Source: Clostridia bacterium (GTDB lineage Bacteria; Bacillota; Clostridia; Christensenellales; Aristaeellaceae). From it: a stretch of DNA of 50,058 nucleotides. The stretch spans positions 1 to 50,058 of the forward strand of contig JAFZPV010000051.1 in the NCBI GenBank assembly GCA_017552535.1, in the 5' to 3' direction. A model generated the notes under the pieces. The model ran no database searches. It was not told the DNA's origin and saw nothing but the letters and a program-made list of their open reading frames with translations. Made by a program: the position numbers and the translations under genes. This document shows positions 49,973 to 50,058 of the stretch, piece by piece. Position 1 is the first letter of the stretch. Each line of letters starts with the position of its first letter.

Positions 49973-50058
49973 GCGGGAATGGCGGAATTGGCAGACGCGC
50001 TAGATTCAGGTTCTAGTGATCATTACGATTCGTGCAGGTTCAAGTCCTGTTTCCCGCA
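49973..50058 (+). tRNA. tRNA-Leu (CAG)
   Basis: Class II tRNA. Acceptor GCGGGAA/TTCCCGC, anticodon CAG in GATTCAGGTTC. The discriminator A is the last base of the window, so any encoded CCA cannot be seen. Confidence 0.94.

Overview
The window looks like chromosomal DNA of a GC-rich, strictly anaerobic, fermentative Firmicute. A gut or rumen Clostridia lineage of the Christensenellales/Aristaeella type is my inference; no rRNA or marker search supports it. The support is a desulfoferrodoxin, phosphotransacetylase plus acetate kinase, both halves of an NfnAB-type electron-bifurcating transhydrogenase, a four-cysteine L32, strong AGGAGG ribosome binding sites, TTGACA/TATAAT promoters spaced 17 bp, and surface proteins with DUF11, SLH, SH3-like and Big_2-type domains.

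Layout. 1-2362 is a decayed mobile-element zone around one intact gene: IS256-type transposase pieces, a frameshifted serine recombinase, tiny open frames and the desulfoferrodoxin gene. 2359-7455 is one leftward operon from a single promoter: mscS, a URO-D-family gene, prsW, gpsA, and a PlsC-like acyltransferase. 7589-12048 is a leftward polyamine operon: XRE-cupin regulator, potA, potB, potC, and a potD broken by an in-frame TAG. 12313-16947 encodes a 1544-residue secreted DUF11-repeat protein, followed by a threonine aldolase gene. 18215-19160 is an AT-rich island with a zinc-ribbon gene and a divergent XRE gene. Next come miaA with an MFS gene (leftward), pta-ackA, yceD-rpmF, an XRE-helical regulator coupled to an MFS exporter, a glycosidase-like protein and a DEAD-box helicase (leftward).

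30397-30679 is a tight run of palindromes. It is followed by a secreted SH3/glycan-binding protein, a UPF0489 protein, and nfnA and nfnB separated by a membrane-protein gene and a vapBC toxin-antitoxin pair. 36638-39241 is leftward: a phosphopantetheinyl transferase and a Big_2/Amidase_3 cell-wall amidase. 39409-42864 is a large secreted M16C-type metallopeptidase with C-terminal SLH-like modules. Then come a LexA-like regulator with GNAT, a HAD hydrolase, a GH94 phosphorylase, two small secreted proteins, and seven tRNA genes (Pro, Glu, Met, Asp, Thr, Tyr, Leu) running to the window edge.

How it fits together. Pta/AckA make ATP from acetyl-CoA while NfnAB balances NADH, ferredoxin and NADPH, and desulfoferrodoxin removes superoxide. 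GpsA and PlsC feed phospholipid synthesis. At least six genes encode exported envelope proteins. I did not find a clearly new defence or biosynthetic cluster. The observations best worth following are the SLH-bearing M16C protease, the duplicated C-terminal domain of the DUF11 protein, the palindrome island with its dispersed repeat, the interrupted nfnAB locus and the nonsense codon in potD.
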